This document shows positions 1-6,911 of a DNA stretch of 13,754 nucleotides, one piece after another. The notes under the pieces are model-generated. The model did no database searches, was not told the origin of the DNA, and saw nothing but the letters and a program-made list of their open reading frames with translations. The position numbers and the translations under genes were made by a program. Each line of letters begins with the position of its first letter. Within the stretch, counting starts at the first letter, position 1. This stretch comes from Planctomycetota bacterium (GTDB taxonomy: Bacteria; Planctomycetota; Phycisphaerae; UBA1845; CAIVHJ01). The stretch lies in assembly GCA_022573485.1 (NCBI GenBank), contig JACZTW010000068.1, positions 1-13,754 of the forward strand, written 5' to 3'.

Positions 1-714
1 ATACTAGCCCAGCGGCGGAAGAATGTCGCTTCAGCAAAGAAAGCATTTCTGGACGAATTGGCTTCGCATGAACAAATTCGATACGACAAGGATTCTAAAC
101 AATGGCATAAACTCGTCCTGATCGCCAGCAAAGCGCAATGGCTACTCGAAGAAGATAAACACGACACAGCGATCGAAGAGTTCAAGAGGGCGCAAGACTC
201 CATCTTAATGACAATTCCGATTCATAGGGAGCTCACATCCTTGACCGAAGTGGATTTCGTCGACAATCCATTGTTAGAAGTTCTCGAGTATTTTAACGAC
301 ATGCATGGCTTTTCACCTGCACCGAATGGTCGATTCGTCATTAGCATTGAAGTAACGGCTGAGTTCGCTGATGTTCCGGTGACGTTATACATGTACGGTT
401 CTCCGCTTGAAGACATCCTGCGAAAGGTTCTTGAGCAAGTCAGTCCCGATATTGACTTCGTCGTTCGCAACGATCATACGGTGTTCATTCTTACGAAAGA
501 AGAAAAGAAAGATATTGAAGTTACATGGTTAGGAGTACTCGAAACACGGCGAAGCTTACTGAAGGAAATATCGCAAACTCCTGAGTACTTTACAAAAGAA
601 GAAATCGACGCACTTCGAGAAGTCGATCAACAATTGTCTGATGCGACCAGTGCGGAATCGGAAACGAAACAACCGAGCAGCGATTGGCCTCGTTGCTGCG
701 ACGTTCAGGTTTGA
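1..714 (+). CDS. Hypothetical protein with STN-like domain, 5' partial, 3' end fused to foreign sequence
   Basis: The frame is open from the first base, so the gene probably begins outside the window; a TTG at 58 is the only internal candidate start I would consider, and it has no convincing ribosome site. The visible product is about 237 residues. The segment around PLLEVLEYFNDMHGF, then VTLYMYGSPLEDILRKVLEQ and VVRNDHTVFILTKEE resembles the small STN-type (secretin/TonB short N-terminal) fold repeated in many planctomycete proteins of unknown role, in which a short helix-strand unit ends in a 'vLlITT' strand. Base composition is clearly more AT-rich than the rest of the window. The last 20 or so residues (after about base 650) are read out of frame from the Vsr-like gene that follows, so the true C-terminus is probably missing. 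Function unknown; no signal peptide can be judged because the N-terminus is absent. Confidence 0.55.
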   Translation: MLAQRRKNVASAKKAFLDELASHEQIRYDKDSKQWHKLVLIASKAQWLLEEDKHDTAIEEFKRAQDSILMTIPIHRELTSLTEVDFVDNPLLEVLEYFNDMHGFSPAPNGRFVISIEVTAEFADVPVTLYMYGSPLEDILRKVLEQVSPDIDFVVRNDHTVFILTKEEKKDIEVTWLGVLETRRSLLKEISQTPEYFTKEEIDALREVDQQLSDATSAESETKQPSSDWPRCCDVQV

Positions 715-1019
715 GCGGGTGGCGAAGACACCTGCCCCTCCCCGGGCGCCCAGACTTTGTGTGGCCGAGTCTGGGGGTGGTAGTCTTTGTTGACGGGTGC
801 TTCTGGCACGGTCATGACTGCGGCAAGAACATCTCTCCGAAAACAAACTCCGAGGCATGGCAAACCAAGCTCCGCGGTAACAAGGCCCGTGACCGACGCG
901 TGACCCGACTGCTGCGCGACCGGGGATGGCGTGTGCTCCGAATCTGGGAGTGCCGACTCTCAAGGCAGCCCACGCAGTGCATACGGCGGATTGAGCTAGC
1001 GCTCGCTCATGCTGCGTGA
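684..1019 (+). CDS. vsr: Vsr-type (very short patch repair) endonuclease, 5' truncated, likely pseudogene
   Basis: The product matches the Vsr family, which nicks DNA at T:G mismatches made by deamination of 5-methylcytosine. Visible family marks in order: LPGRPDFV, carrying the metal-binding Asp; FVDGCFWHGHDC, containing the structural zinc Cys/His ligands; PKTNSEAW; the basic NKARDRRVTRLLRDRGWRVL stretch; and IWECRL with the last zinc Cys. The position of the catalytic His of E. coli Vsr (HGCFW) is Asp here, as I recall for a Vsr-like subfamily. The same frame reads GIGNETTEQRLASLLR upstream of the TTG at 684, which is genuine family sequence, but it hits a TGA at 639-641 with no ATG or GTG between. 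So the first 10-20 codons are lost at a junction near 650. No cytosine methyltransferase gene is in the window. The gene is GC-rich, unlike the sequence fused to its 5' side. Confidence 0.7.
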   Translation: MASLLRRSGLSGWRRHLPLPGRPDFVWPSLGVVVFVDGCFWHGHDCGKNISPKTNSEAWQTKLRGNKARDRRVTRLLRDRGWRVLRIWECRLSRQPTQCIRRIELALAHAA

Positions 1020-1054
1020 AAACTCATCAAAATACCCCCGGGTGTGATCATGCT

Positions 1055-1083
1055 CGCGGACGGTCTTGAGGCCGTCGTTCGCG
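1055..1083. other. Hairpin between convergent genes
   Basis: CGCG and a 7-bp arm GACGGTC pair with GGCCGTC (one G-T wobble) and CGCG around a TTGA loop. It lies between the 3' ends of the Vsr-like gene and the phosphatase gene, so it could help end transcription, but neither strand has a U-rich tail. Confidence 0.3.
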
Positions 1084-1110
1084 GGTGGGTCGTACAAGTA
1101 CCAGGTCGGT

Positions 1111-1881
1111 CTAGACGCCCAAAAGGGTCTGGATCTCTTCGCAGAGGACTGTGGGAGCGGCGATGATTTGTTGGCCGTGGGTGTGGTAGTCGGCGCCGGA
1201 TTCGTGCAGGATCAGGCGGCCGGCGGCGATGTCCCATTCGTGCCAGGGGCTGCTGAGGCTGACGAACGCGTCGAAGCCGGCGGCGGCGCAGAAGCATAGG
1301 CCTAGCGCACTTACGCCGATGATCCTCACGCGGTAAGCCCGCTCCACGAGTTTGGACATCTTCGCAAGCGCCCATTTACGATCGTCGGCGGGGGCGTCTC
1401 TGTTGGGGATTTCCAAGCAGATGGTGGCCTGCTCCAAATGCTCTACGGTGGAGCAGTGGATCGGGCGGCTGTTTAGCGTGGCGCCTTGGCCGGTGCGTGC
1501 GGCGTAGAGGCGATCCAGTTCGGGGCTGAAGACGATGCCGAGCAGCGGCTCGCCGCCGCGCGACAGCGCGAGCGAAATCGCCCACAGCGGTACATCGCGG
1601 GCGTAGTATTTGGTTCCGTCGATGGGGTCGAGGGTCCAAACGTACTCCGCATCCGGCCGCTCCGGGCTTCGCTCTTCGGAAACAAATCCGTGGTCGGGAA
1701 ACAGTTTTTTGAGCGACGAAATTACATACTCTTCGACGCACAAGTCGCCGTCGGTCACAATGTCGCCGTGCTCTTTGTGTTCGAGTATGCGGGCGCGGTG
1801 GATCATCTCTCGGGCTTTTGCGCCGGCGTCGCGGACGATTTGTTCGGCGGCCGCCACAAGCTCATCAATATCCGATTTCAT
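1111..1881 (-). CDS. Inositol monophosphatase family phosphatase
   Basis: A 256-residue Mg-dependent phosphatase of the inositol monophosphatase/histidinol-phosphatase/CysQ superfamily, normal in length. Marks: GDIVTDGD (residues 39-46), the metal-binding Glu in SEE (68-70), the signature WTLDPIDGT (82-90) with the two metal-binding Asp residues, and the C-terminal WDIAAGRLILHESGA (216-230) with the last metal Asp. It hydrolyses a phosphate monoester; the substrate cannot be read from the sequence. Inositol-1-phosphate, histidinol phosphate and PAP are all handled by this superfamily. The ATG at 1881 starts the conserved N-terminal helix; no strong ribosome site precedes it. It lies downstream of the phosphohexomutase gene on the same strand, 193 bp away, with a repeat cluster between them, so co-transcription is possible but not certain. 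Cytoplasmic. Confidence 0.85.
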   Translation of the reverse strand: MKSDIDELVAAAEQIVRDAGAKAREMIHRARILEHKEHGDIVTDGDLCVEEYVISSLKKLFPDHGFVSEERSPERPDAEYVWTLDPIDGTKYYARDVPLWAISLALSRGGEPLLGIVFSPELDRLYAARTGQGATLNSRPIHCSTVEHLEQATICLEIPNRDAPADDRKWALAKMSKLVERAYRVRIIGVSALGLCFCAAAGFDAFVSLSSPWHEWDIAAGRLILHESGADYHTHGQQIIAAPTVLCEEIQTLLGV

Positions 1882-1919
1882 TCGTCAGAATCCAATTCGC
1901 ATCTACCTGGTCATCGTAG

Positions 1920-1940
1920 CGGCCTGTGTCTCGCAGGCCG
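1920..1940. repeat. Short palindromic hairpin in repeat cluster
   Basis: CGGCCTG (1920-1926) pairs perfectly with CAGGCCG (1934-1940) around a 7-nt loop, and GTAGCG lies directly on both sides (1916-1921 and 1943-1948). It begins the repeat cluster that fills the 193-bp gap between the phosphohexomutase and phosphatase genes. Confidence 0.5.
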
Positions 1941-1965
1941 TTGTAGCGTCAAGTCCAGCCCTGGC

Positions 1966-1994
1966 GTCCTTGAGCCGGGCCCTTCAGGGTCCGG
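1966..1994 (-). repeat. REP-like palindrome, family A (minus orientation)
   Basis: Read on the minus strand: a 9-bp stem (CCGGACCCT/AGGGCCCGG, one mismatch) with a GA loop followed by a GGCTCAAGGA tail. The geometry and GGCTC tail match the other family A copies. It is the left, inverted partner of the copy at 2024-2050. Confidence 0.55.
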
Positions 1995-2023
1995 ACCGAC
2001 GGTAAGTCACCGCCGACAGCGGT

Positions 2024-2050
2024 CCGTGGCCTGAAGGCCACGGCTCAGTA
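2024..2050 (+). repeat. REP-like palindrome, family A
   Basis: A perfect 9-bp stem CCGTGGCCT/AGGCCACGG with a GA loop, followed by the family tail (GGCTCAGTA). With 1966-1994 it forms an inverted pair, the arrangement called a BIME in enterobacteria. It sits 25 bp past the phosphohexomutase stop codon, the usual place for such elements. Confidence 0.6.
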
Positions 2051-2074
2051 GGGAGACGCTGTGCGCCATGGCCG

Positions 2075-4369
2075 TCAGGTGCGGGCTCGCGGCGCTCCCA
2101 GCAAGGTGCGGATGCCGTCCAGGATCGCCTTGCCTTGGGTCAAGAGTCGCCCCTTCGTCGCGATCAAATCCGATTCCGTGGGGTACGTGTGAAGCTGAAC
2201 GTGGAAGCGCAGCGAGTTTCCCGTGCCCGATGGCCGGACTGTCAGGTGGCTTCGTTTTTCGTCGTCGAAGAAGTAGCGAATGCCCTCGTCGGGAAACTGA
2301 AACTCGGGCGTCGGTGGATAAATGGCGTCGTATTTGCCGGTTCGATAGATGCTCGCCGCCTTGACCGGTAGGCCTCCAATCTCGAGCCCGCCGGCGAGCG
2401 CGGTGTGGTAAGCGTCCAACGATTTCTGCAAGATTTCCTTCTTGAGTCGATCGCCCTCGATACCCGGATACTCGCCGTCGAGCGGGTCCGGCTCGTAAAA
2501 CGTCACAAACAGGCCGACGTCCGGATCGAGCGAGATTCTGCGGTCGAGGACTTCGGGCAAATTCGTTCCTTGTTCCTTGGCCCACGCTGCCATTTCCGCG
2601 ACCAGCATGGCTGCGAACGTGCCGTCCTTGTCGCGTACGTGGCCGCCCGCGCCGAGCGATCGGCGATCCGGCGGCGGGCCTCCGAGAATCGAGAAGCCGT
2701 TGCTCTGCTCCACGGCGGCGACGTTGATCGATCGCTTGGTGGATTCCATTCCCTCGCAATCGCAAACGAAAGGATGGCAGAGCGAAACATACTTCGCCGC
2801 ATCGCGGCCTTCCTCCAGTGAAACAATCTCTGCGGTGGTGCCTTCCCACACATCGCGCGTGCCGGCGGCCAGCGCGGCGAAGCCTACCCAGGTTCTGACG
2901 ACTCCCAGGCCATACTTGCGGGCCAATCGGGCGATGCTGTCCGAGGTGGTGTGCGACATGACGACGAACTTCTTGTCAGCGTCCACGACTTGGCCGTGCT
3001 GCTCGATTTCCCGCTCCAGGCGATACCACAGCAGCAACGCCCACATGTCGTCCGCCGGCAGCAGCCGGTAATCCTTTCCGCCGTAAAGGTGTCGTTGATT
3101 CTCCGGCACCTTGACCACCACGCCGCAGCGATCCGCGTCGGGATCGGTCCCGATCAGGATGTCCAGATCCTCGAATTCGCCGGGGAACTCCTTCTTGAAC
3201 GCCGTCACCGCGATGTCGGCGGCACGCGCGTCGCCGGGATCCGGTTGCTGCTCCTTGCCGGGGTCGCTGCAAAACGATGGGAACAAACCATCCAGATCGT
3301 TCAGCCCGCCGACCGTGATCGGTTTGACGTCGGTGAAGCCGACTTCCCTCAAGAGCCGTGGAACCGCGATGCGACCGGAACCGTGAAAAGCGCAGTACGC
3401 GATCTTCAGAGGGTTGGCGGATGATTTCTCTTGCTCGGCGAGGTCCGGCGTGAGCAGGAAGCTCTTCACGTGGTCGCGGTGCTTCCTGTGCAGATCAATC
3501 AAATGATCTTCTCTGCCTGAATAATCGAACTCCGGGATCGGCTCCGCCCCGCCCAGGAACCACAGCCCCGCCTCGGGAGCCTCGGAGAACGGCTTGAGGC
3601 GGATGTGGCTGGGCTCCGACTTCGCAATATATTCATTATACATTGCATCGCGCTCTTCCGGGTCGAACTGAGAGCCGTTCGCACAAGACAGCTTGTAGCC
3701 GTTGTAGCGATAGTCGTTGTGGCTCGCGGAAATGAAGACGCCCAGGTCCGCCTTGATCGATTCTTCCGGGATGGCGAAGGTCACTTCGGGATAGGGGCAG
3801 GGATCGTCGAAAAAATAGACCGTGTAATCATAGGCCAGAAACAATTGAGCTACGACCGCCGCGAAGTCATGCCCGCGAATGCGGCTGTCGTATCCGATCA
3901 CAATTTTGGCGAGCGGCGGATTCTGCGCTTTCCCGAACCGTGCCACGCCCGCGGAGGTCAACAGCATGACCAAATCATTGATCGTGTTTGGCCCCTTCAG
4001 AATGGGCGCGTCAATGCCGCTGTCCTTCAAGCGAACAATGGATTCCCGGTCGAAGGCCATCATGCCTCGGATCCCGCCCGTGCCGAAGCGCACGGACTGA
4101 CGAAAAGCATTGACGAGCCACTCCCAGCGTTGGTTCTTGATCACCTCCAGGATGCCCGGCTTCAAATTGGGGCACAGACGCCCGATGTCCTCATCCGTGA
4201 GCCAGTGCTCGAGATTGGTGTACGTTTGCCGCCCGGCTTCGGCGTACAATTGCTGATCGATCCGCCCTTCCCTCAACGCCCCATCGAGGTAGGACGCAAT
4301 TCCCTGGCGCGCTTTTGCCAGCGCCGGCTCAATAATATCTCGACTCACCATCACCTCCGTCATTTGCAT
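2075..4369 (-). CDS. Phosphoglucomutase/phosphomannomutase (alpha-D-phosphohexomutase)
   Basis: Interconverts hexose 1- and 6-phosphates through a phosphoserine enzyme. Using the ATG at 4369 the protein has 764 residues, longer than the roughly 550-600 of most PGM2-like enzymes. Marks: RFGTGGIRGMMAFDR (94-108), active-site ISASHND with the phosphoserine at 216, metal loop GTDPDADR (407-414), a GGHVRDKDG stretch (575-583), and the phosphate-binding RPSGTGNS (712-719). All catalytic residues are present. The frame stays open up to 4525, but those 52 extra residues (CPCCRTSAEPP...) look non-coding. Other possible starts are the ATG at 4363, the ATG at 4351, and a GTG at 4348 that has the best-placed GGAGG. 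Substrate preference between glucose and mannose cannot be decided; the overall type suggests glucose. Cytoplasmic; first gene of a possible pair with the phosphatase downstream. Confidence 0.9.
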   Translation of the reverse strand: MQMTEVMVSRDIIEPALAKARQGIASYLDGALREGRIDQQLYAEAGRQTYTNLEHWLTDEDIGRLCPNLKPGILEVIKNQRWEWLVNAFRQSVRFGTGGIRGMMAFDRESIVRLKDSGIDAPILKGPNTINDLVMLLTSAGVARFGKAQNPPLAKIVIGYDSRIRGHDFAAVVAQLFLAYDYTVYFFDDPCPYPEVTFAIPEESIKADLGVFISASHNDYRYNGYKLSCANGSQFDPEERDAMYNEYIAKSEPSHIRLKPFSEAPEAGLWFLGGAEPIPEFDYSGREDHLIDLHRKHRDHVKSFLLTPDLAEQEKSSANPLKIAYCAFHGSGRIAVPRLLREVGFTDVKPITVGGLNDLDGLFPSFCSDPGKEQQPDPGDARAADIAVTAFKKEFPGEFEDLDILIGTDPDADRCGVVVKVPENQRHLYGGKDYRLLPADDMWALLLWYRLEREIEQHGQVVDADKKFVVMSHTTSDSIARLARKYGLGVVRTWVGFAALAAGTRDVWEGTTAEIVSLEEGRDAAKYVSLCHPFVCDCEGMESTKRSINVAAVEQSNGFSILGGPPPDRRSLGAGGHVRDKDGTFAAMLVAEMAAWAKEQGTNLPEVLDRRISLDPDVGLFVTFYEPDPLDGEYPGIEGDRLKKEILQKSLDAYHTALAGGLEIGGLPVKAASIYRTGKYDAIYPPTPEFQFPDEGIRYFFDDEKRSHLTVRPSGTGNSLRFHVQLHTYPTESDLIATKGRLLTQGKAILDGIRTLLGAPRART

Positions 4370-4661
4370 CAACGTCTTCTTCTCCAACGTCTTTCGATTG
4401 GCTTGCTTAGCCGGATTCGCGGCGGCGGTCAAGAACGAGTTTGGAGGTTCGGCAGAGGTTCGGCAACATGGACATCTGCTGTCATTCCTTATTTTCACTA
4501 ACAGATTGACGACCGCCAAAACCAAGGCGAATCAAGGACTTATGGCGAATTCTGAGGGGCGTGCTTGATTTCTTGCCAACATGTTGCAATAAGGACTACG
4601 GCTGTACGTTATTCATCCAAGATGATGAACTTGAACTCTAACCCACTTCCAGGAGAAGCAA

Positions 4662-5477
4662 ATGATGAGAACACACACGCTTTGGGCGGCCGTCGGGCTG
4701 TTTTGTGCGTCTTTGCTGTGCGTGAGCACGGCGGCAGCGGACGACCAGGCCGACAAACCGATTCCTGAAAAGCAGCAGACCCAACTGCTCGAACAGTTCG
4801 GCGACGACGGCATTGATGCCGACGCCGACGGCGTGCTCACCCAAGGGGAAGTCTCAAAGTTCTTCAAGGAGCATCCCGATCTGCGTCGCGCGCGCCAAGA
4901 GCGCTTGCGGCGTGGCGGGCGCAAGGGCGGCGGGCTGGCTTTGGGGATTCTGGGGCAGCTCGACAAGTTGGATCCTGAGAAGGTTCCCGATAACGACATT
5001 CTGGAAAATCGCCCCAGACTGGACACCAACGGCGACGGCCAACTCAGCGCCGACGAATGGGCGGCCCACGTCGAGAAGAGGCGGGCACAGTTGCTGGACA
5101 AATTGCTCAAGATCGCTCCGGAAATCGACGCCGACGGTGATGAGCAAGTCAGCGACCAAGAGTTACAAGTGTTCAAGGCTGCTAAGGAAGCGGAGCAGCG
5201 CGCCCGCATGCTGAAGCGCCACCCCGAAGCCGATCTGGACGGCAATGGTGAATTGTCGGTCGAAGAGTTCGAAGCCGTCCAGGCCCAACTAAAGGCCGAG
5301 CGACTCCAAAAGCTCCTCGAACGGGCCCCCGAGCTGGACACCGATGGCGATGGCGTGTTGAGTGAAGAAGAAGCCCGCGCGTTCGACCGCGGTCGGCGTG
5401 GCAGGGACGGCGGAAAGAAAGGACGGCGCCAGCGCGGAGCTCGACGTTCCCGACCGGATGACGGCCCGGAGCAGTAG
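4662..5477 (+). CDS. Secreted protein with five EF-hand calcium-binding loops
   Basis: A 271-residue exported protein. A hydrophobic signal peptide (about residues 1-26, ending STAAA) is followed by five canonical 12-residue EF-hand loops beginning at residues 52, 121, 156, 191 and 226, each of the form DxDxDGxLSxxE (the third has DGDEQVSDQE). Loops 3-5 are evenly spaced at 35 residues, suggesting internal duplication. The tail is very basic (RRGRDGGKKGRRQRGARR), followed by an acidic end. AGGAGA seven bases before the ATG fixes the start. EF-hand loops bind Ca2+; the specific role is unknown, as for many such exported planctomycete proteins. It is divergent from the phosphohexomutase gene, with 292 bp between the starts, and is followed directly by an intrinsic terminator, so it is likely monocistronic. 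Confidence 0.85.
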   Translation: MMRTHTLWAAVGLFCASLLCVSTAAADDQADKPIPEKQQTQLLEQFGDDGIDADADGVLTQGEVSKFFKEHPDLRRARQERLRRGGRKGGGLALGILGQLDKLDPEKVPDNDILENRPRLDTNGDGQLSADEWAAHVEKRRAQLLDKLLKIAPEIDADGDEQVSDQELQVFKAAKEAEQRARMLKRHPEADLDGNGELSVEEFEAVQAQLKAERLQKLLERAPELDTDGDGVLSEEEARAFDRGRRGRDGGKKGRRQRGARRSRPDDGPEQ

Positions 5478-5502
5478 TCAAAAACCGAGAGAGACCGGGT
5501 GT

Positions 5503-5538
5503 CGGGCGCGTGAAACATCGACGCGCCCGGCATTCTCA
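5503..5538 (+). terminator. Rho-independent terminator of the EF-hand gene
   Basis: A perfect 9-bp GC-rich stem (CGGGCGCGT at 5503-5511, ACGCGCCCG at 5521-5529) with a 9-nt loop, followed by GCATTCTCATTT. It begins 25 bp past the stop codon. The T-tract is interrupted, so strength is uncertain. Confidence 0.6.
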
Positions 5539-5710
5539 TTTAAGCGACAGACCACGCGTTATGAGCGTCCATCGCGACCGCGCGACGGCGGCGTGTCGCC
5601 GCTTTGCAACATTTGCTAAACGGCAAGCCACGTGCCAGCCCAATCGAGTTGGGTTGGGCGGCGCGCGGGGGCTGCGTGGCTATGTCATCGTGCGGATGCT
5701 CGTCGTCGAT
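5539..5710. other. Intergenic stretch with small hairpins and a repeat half
   Basis: Between the EF-hand terminator and the nadC stop. It holds a 6-bp hairpin GCGGCG-TGT-CGCCGC (5588-5602), a 16-nt repeat at 5614-5629 also found inverted at 6832-6847, and a weak CCCAA/TTGGG hairpin (5639-5653). No gene is recognisable and no U-tailed terminator for nadC is visible. Confidence 0.4.
5614..5629 (+). repeat. 16-nt dispersed repeat, inverted copy at 6832-6847
   Basis: TGCTAAACGGCAAGCC is identical to the reverse complement of 6832-6847. The leading TGCTAAA is shared with the longer family B element at 6781-6811, suggesting a related element type with a different core. Confidence 0.55.
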
Positions 5711-6760
5711 TCACGGGCTGCTGAATTCCAGAGAAATGTCCATCGCCGCTGCCGAATGCGTCAGCGCCCCGACGGAAATGCGCTCCACCCCGGTCTCTGC
5801 GATCGGGCGAACGGTGTGCAGTGTGATGCCGCCGGAGGCTTCGAGTTCGAGCTTATCCTTCAGGCCTTGGCGGTCGCGGGTTTCGACGGCGCGGCGAAGA
5901 TCAAGCAGCGGGAAGTTGTCCAACAGAATCACGTCAATACCCACGACTTTCAGCAGCTCCCCAAACTGCTCCAGCGAATCGACCTCAAACTCCACGAACG
6001 CTGCGTGCCCCGCCGCGGCGGGCTCTTGAGCAGTGCGCTTCGGTTGGCGAGAACCCTTGACACTACGCGCATCGCGCGGGCTTAAGCCCGCGGCTCTTTG
6101 AACACTCTGCTGCTCACGATCAGACAAGTTCGACACTTCGTTCAGGATCTCGAAGGCCCGTTGAGCCAGGCGATCCAGGGGCACACCGGCGAGGTGATTA
6201 TCTTTCACGAGAATGGCATCGTGCAGTCCGAGGCGATGGTTGTGCCCGCCGCCGCAGCGCACGGCGTATTTTTCCAAATCGCGCCAGCCGGGCGTGGTCT
6301 TGCGCGTATCGTAGATTCTTGCGTCCGTGCCTGCGACAGCCTCCACAAACCGCCGCGTCTGCGTGGCAATACCGCTCAAATGCTGCACAAAATTGAGCAC
6401 GATACGCTCGCAGGATAGAATCGAGCACCGCTCGCCCTGGATCGAGCCGAGCATCGAATCCGCAGTGACGAAATCGCCGTCCGAGACTTCACTCGTTTCC
6501 AGCCGCAAGTTCGCGTCATACGCCGCCAGAACAAACGGAACGATGCCCAATCCGCAGACGACACCATCTGCCCGCGACACAATCTGAGCACGACGCTGAG
6601 CGCTGAAAGCTGAAAGCTGAGAGCTGACCGCTGAAAGCTGACCACTGACCGCTTGCGTCGTAATGTCACCGGCGGCGCCGAGATCTTCCTCTTTCGCCAG
6701 CGCAATCAACCGCTGCAAGCGATCTTCGTCGATATGAAGCTGTCGCAACAAGTCCTGCAC
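5711..6760 (-). CDS. nadC: Nicotinate-nucleotide pyrophosphorylase (carboxylating), quinolinate phosphoribosyltransferase
   Basis: Converts quinolinate and PRPP to nicotinate mononucleotide, CO2 and PPi in de novo NAD synthesis. Family marks, numbered from the TTG at 6766: EEDLGAAGDITT (26-37), TRKTTPGWRDLEKYAV (154-169), CGGGHNHRLGLHDAILVKDNH (171-191), FEVDSLEQ (260-267), ILLDNF (280-285), LEASGGI (308-314) and GVERISVGALTHS (326-338). At about 350 residues it is 50-70 longer than usual. The excess is in two places: a low-complexity segment (about 41-59, SGQLSAVSSQLSAFSAQ) translated from a heptamer tandem repeat, and about 44 residues (212-255) containing REP-like palindromes, just before the EVDS strand. 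Both keep the frame. The GTG at 6760 has an AGAG eight bases upstream and is preferred over the TTG at 6766. It lies downstream of uvrB, 151 bp away. Confidence 0.92.
   Translation of the reverse strand: MQDLLRQLHIDEDRLQRLIALAKEEDLGAAGDITTQAVSGQLSAVSSQLSAFSAQRRAQIVSRADGVVCGLGIVPFVLAAYDANLRLETSEVSDGDFVTADSMLGSIQGERCSILSCERIVLNFVQHLSGIATQTRRFVEAVAGTDARIYDTRKTTPGWRDLEKYAVRCGGGHNHRLGLHDAILVKDNHLAGVPLDRLAQRAFEILNEVSNLSDREQQSVQRAAGLSPRDARSVKGSRQPKRTAQEPAAAGHAAFVEFEVDSLEQFGELLKVVGIDVILLDNFPLLDLRRAVETRDRQGLKDKLELEASGGITLHTVRPIAETGVERISVGALTHSAAAMDISLEFSSP
6009..6030 (+). repeat. Probable REP-like palindrome inside nadC
   Basis: A perfect 14-nt palindrome CCCGCCGCGGCGGG (6009-6022) followed by CTCTTGAG, giving the GGCTC-type tail of family A. 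It lies inside the extra segment of nadC, 42 bp from the clearer copy at 6072-6102. Membership is less sure because the stem differs. Confidence 0.4.
6072..6102 (+). repeat. REP-like palindrome, family A, inside nadC
   Basis: A perfect 18-nt palindrome CGCGGGCTTAAGCCCGCG (6075-6092) preceded by TCG and followed by GCTCTTTGAA. It has the same layout as the copies at 9104 and 11538. It is translated as part of the extra segment of NadC (in the minus-strand reading AAGLSPRDA). Confidence 0.75.
6595..6650 (+). repeat. Heptamer tandem repeat inside nadC (eight 7-bp units)
   Basis: Consecutive 7-bp units GCTGAGC, GCTGAAA, GCTGAAA, GCTGAGA, GCTGACC, GCTGAAA, GCTGACC, ACTGACC. Three units make 21 bp, so the protein shows a 7-residue periodicity (QLSAVSS, QLSAFSA). 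Resembles the heptameric STRR repeats known from cyanobacteria. Confidence 0.85.
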
Positions 6761-6780
6761 GGTCAATTCTCTAGGTCACA

Positions 6781-6811
6781 TCTGCTAAATCCCGGCGCGC
6801 CGGGAAAGTCA
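6781..6811 (+). repeat. Family B palindromic repeat, identical inverted copy at 10192-10222
   Basis: A 31-nt element in the uvrB-nadC gap: TCTGCTAAAT, then the perfect palindrome CCCGGCGCGCCGGG, then AAAGTCA. All 31 bases equal the reverse complement of 10192-10222. TGCTAAA at 6783 and TTTAGCA ending at 6847 face each other, so 6781-6847 may be one paired unit. Confidence 0.85.
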
Positions 6812-6831
6812 CCTCGAAAGATCCAACCGTC

Positions 6832-6847
6832 GGCTTGCCGTTTAGCA
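6832..6847 (-). repeat. 16-nt dispersed repeat, inverted copy of 5614-5629
   Basis: GGCTTGCCGTTTAGCA is the exact reverse complement of 5614-5629. The two copies flank nadC in inverted orientation, so the gene is bracketed by them. Confidence 0.55.
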
Positions 6848-6911
6848 GCCGCGTCGAACCACAAAGTATCTTCACTTGAATCCGTCAACTCCATACTCAA
6901 GGGTCGTCTCA

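Noticed and set aside
642..1110. A restriction-modification or defence island around vsr
   Set aside because: No methyltransferase or nuclease partner lies in the window; the next gene is a housekeeping-type phosphatase.
3605..4501. Long plus-strand open frame of 298 codons
   Set aside because: Fully antisense to the phosphohexomutase gene, no recognisable domain, a shadow of GC-rich codons.
4370..4525. Upstream extension of the phosphohexomutase frame by 52 residues
   Set aside because: The translated stretch lacks family similarity, and better starts with ribosome-site-like sequence lie at 4348-4369.
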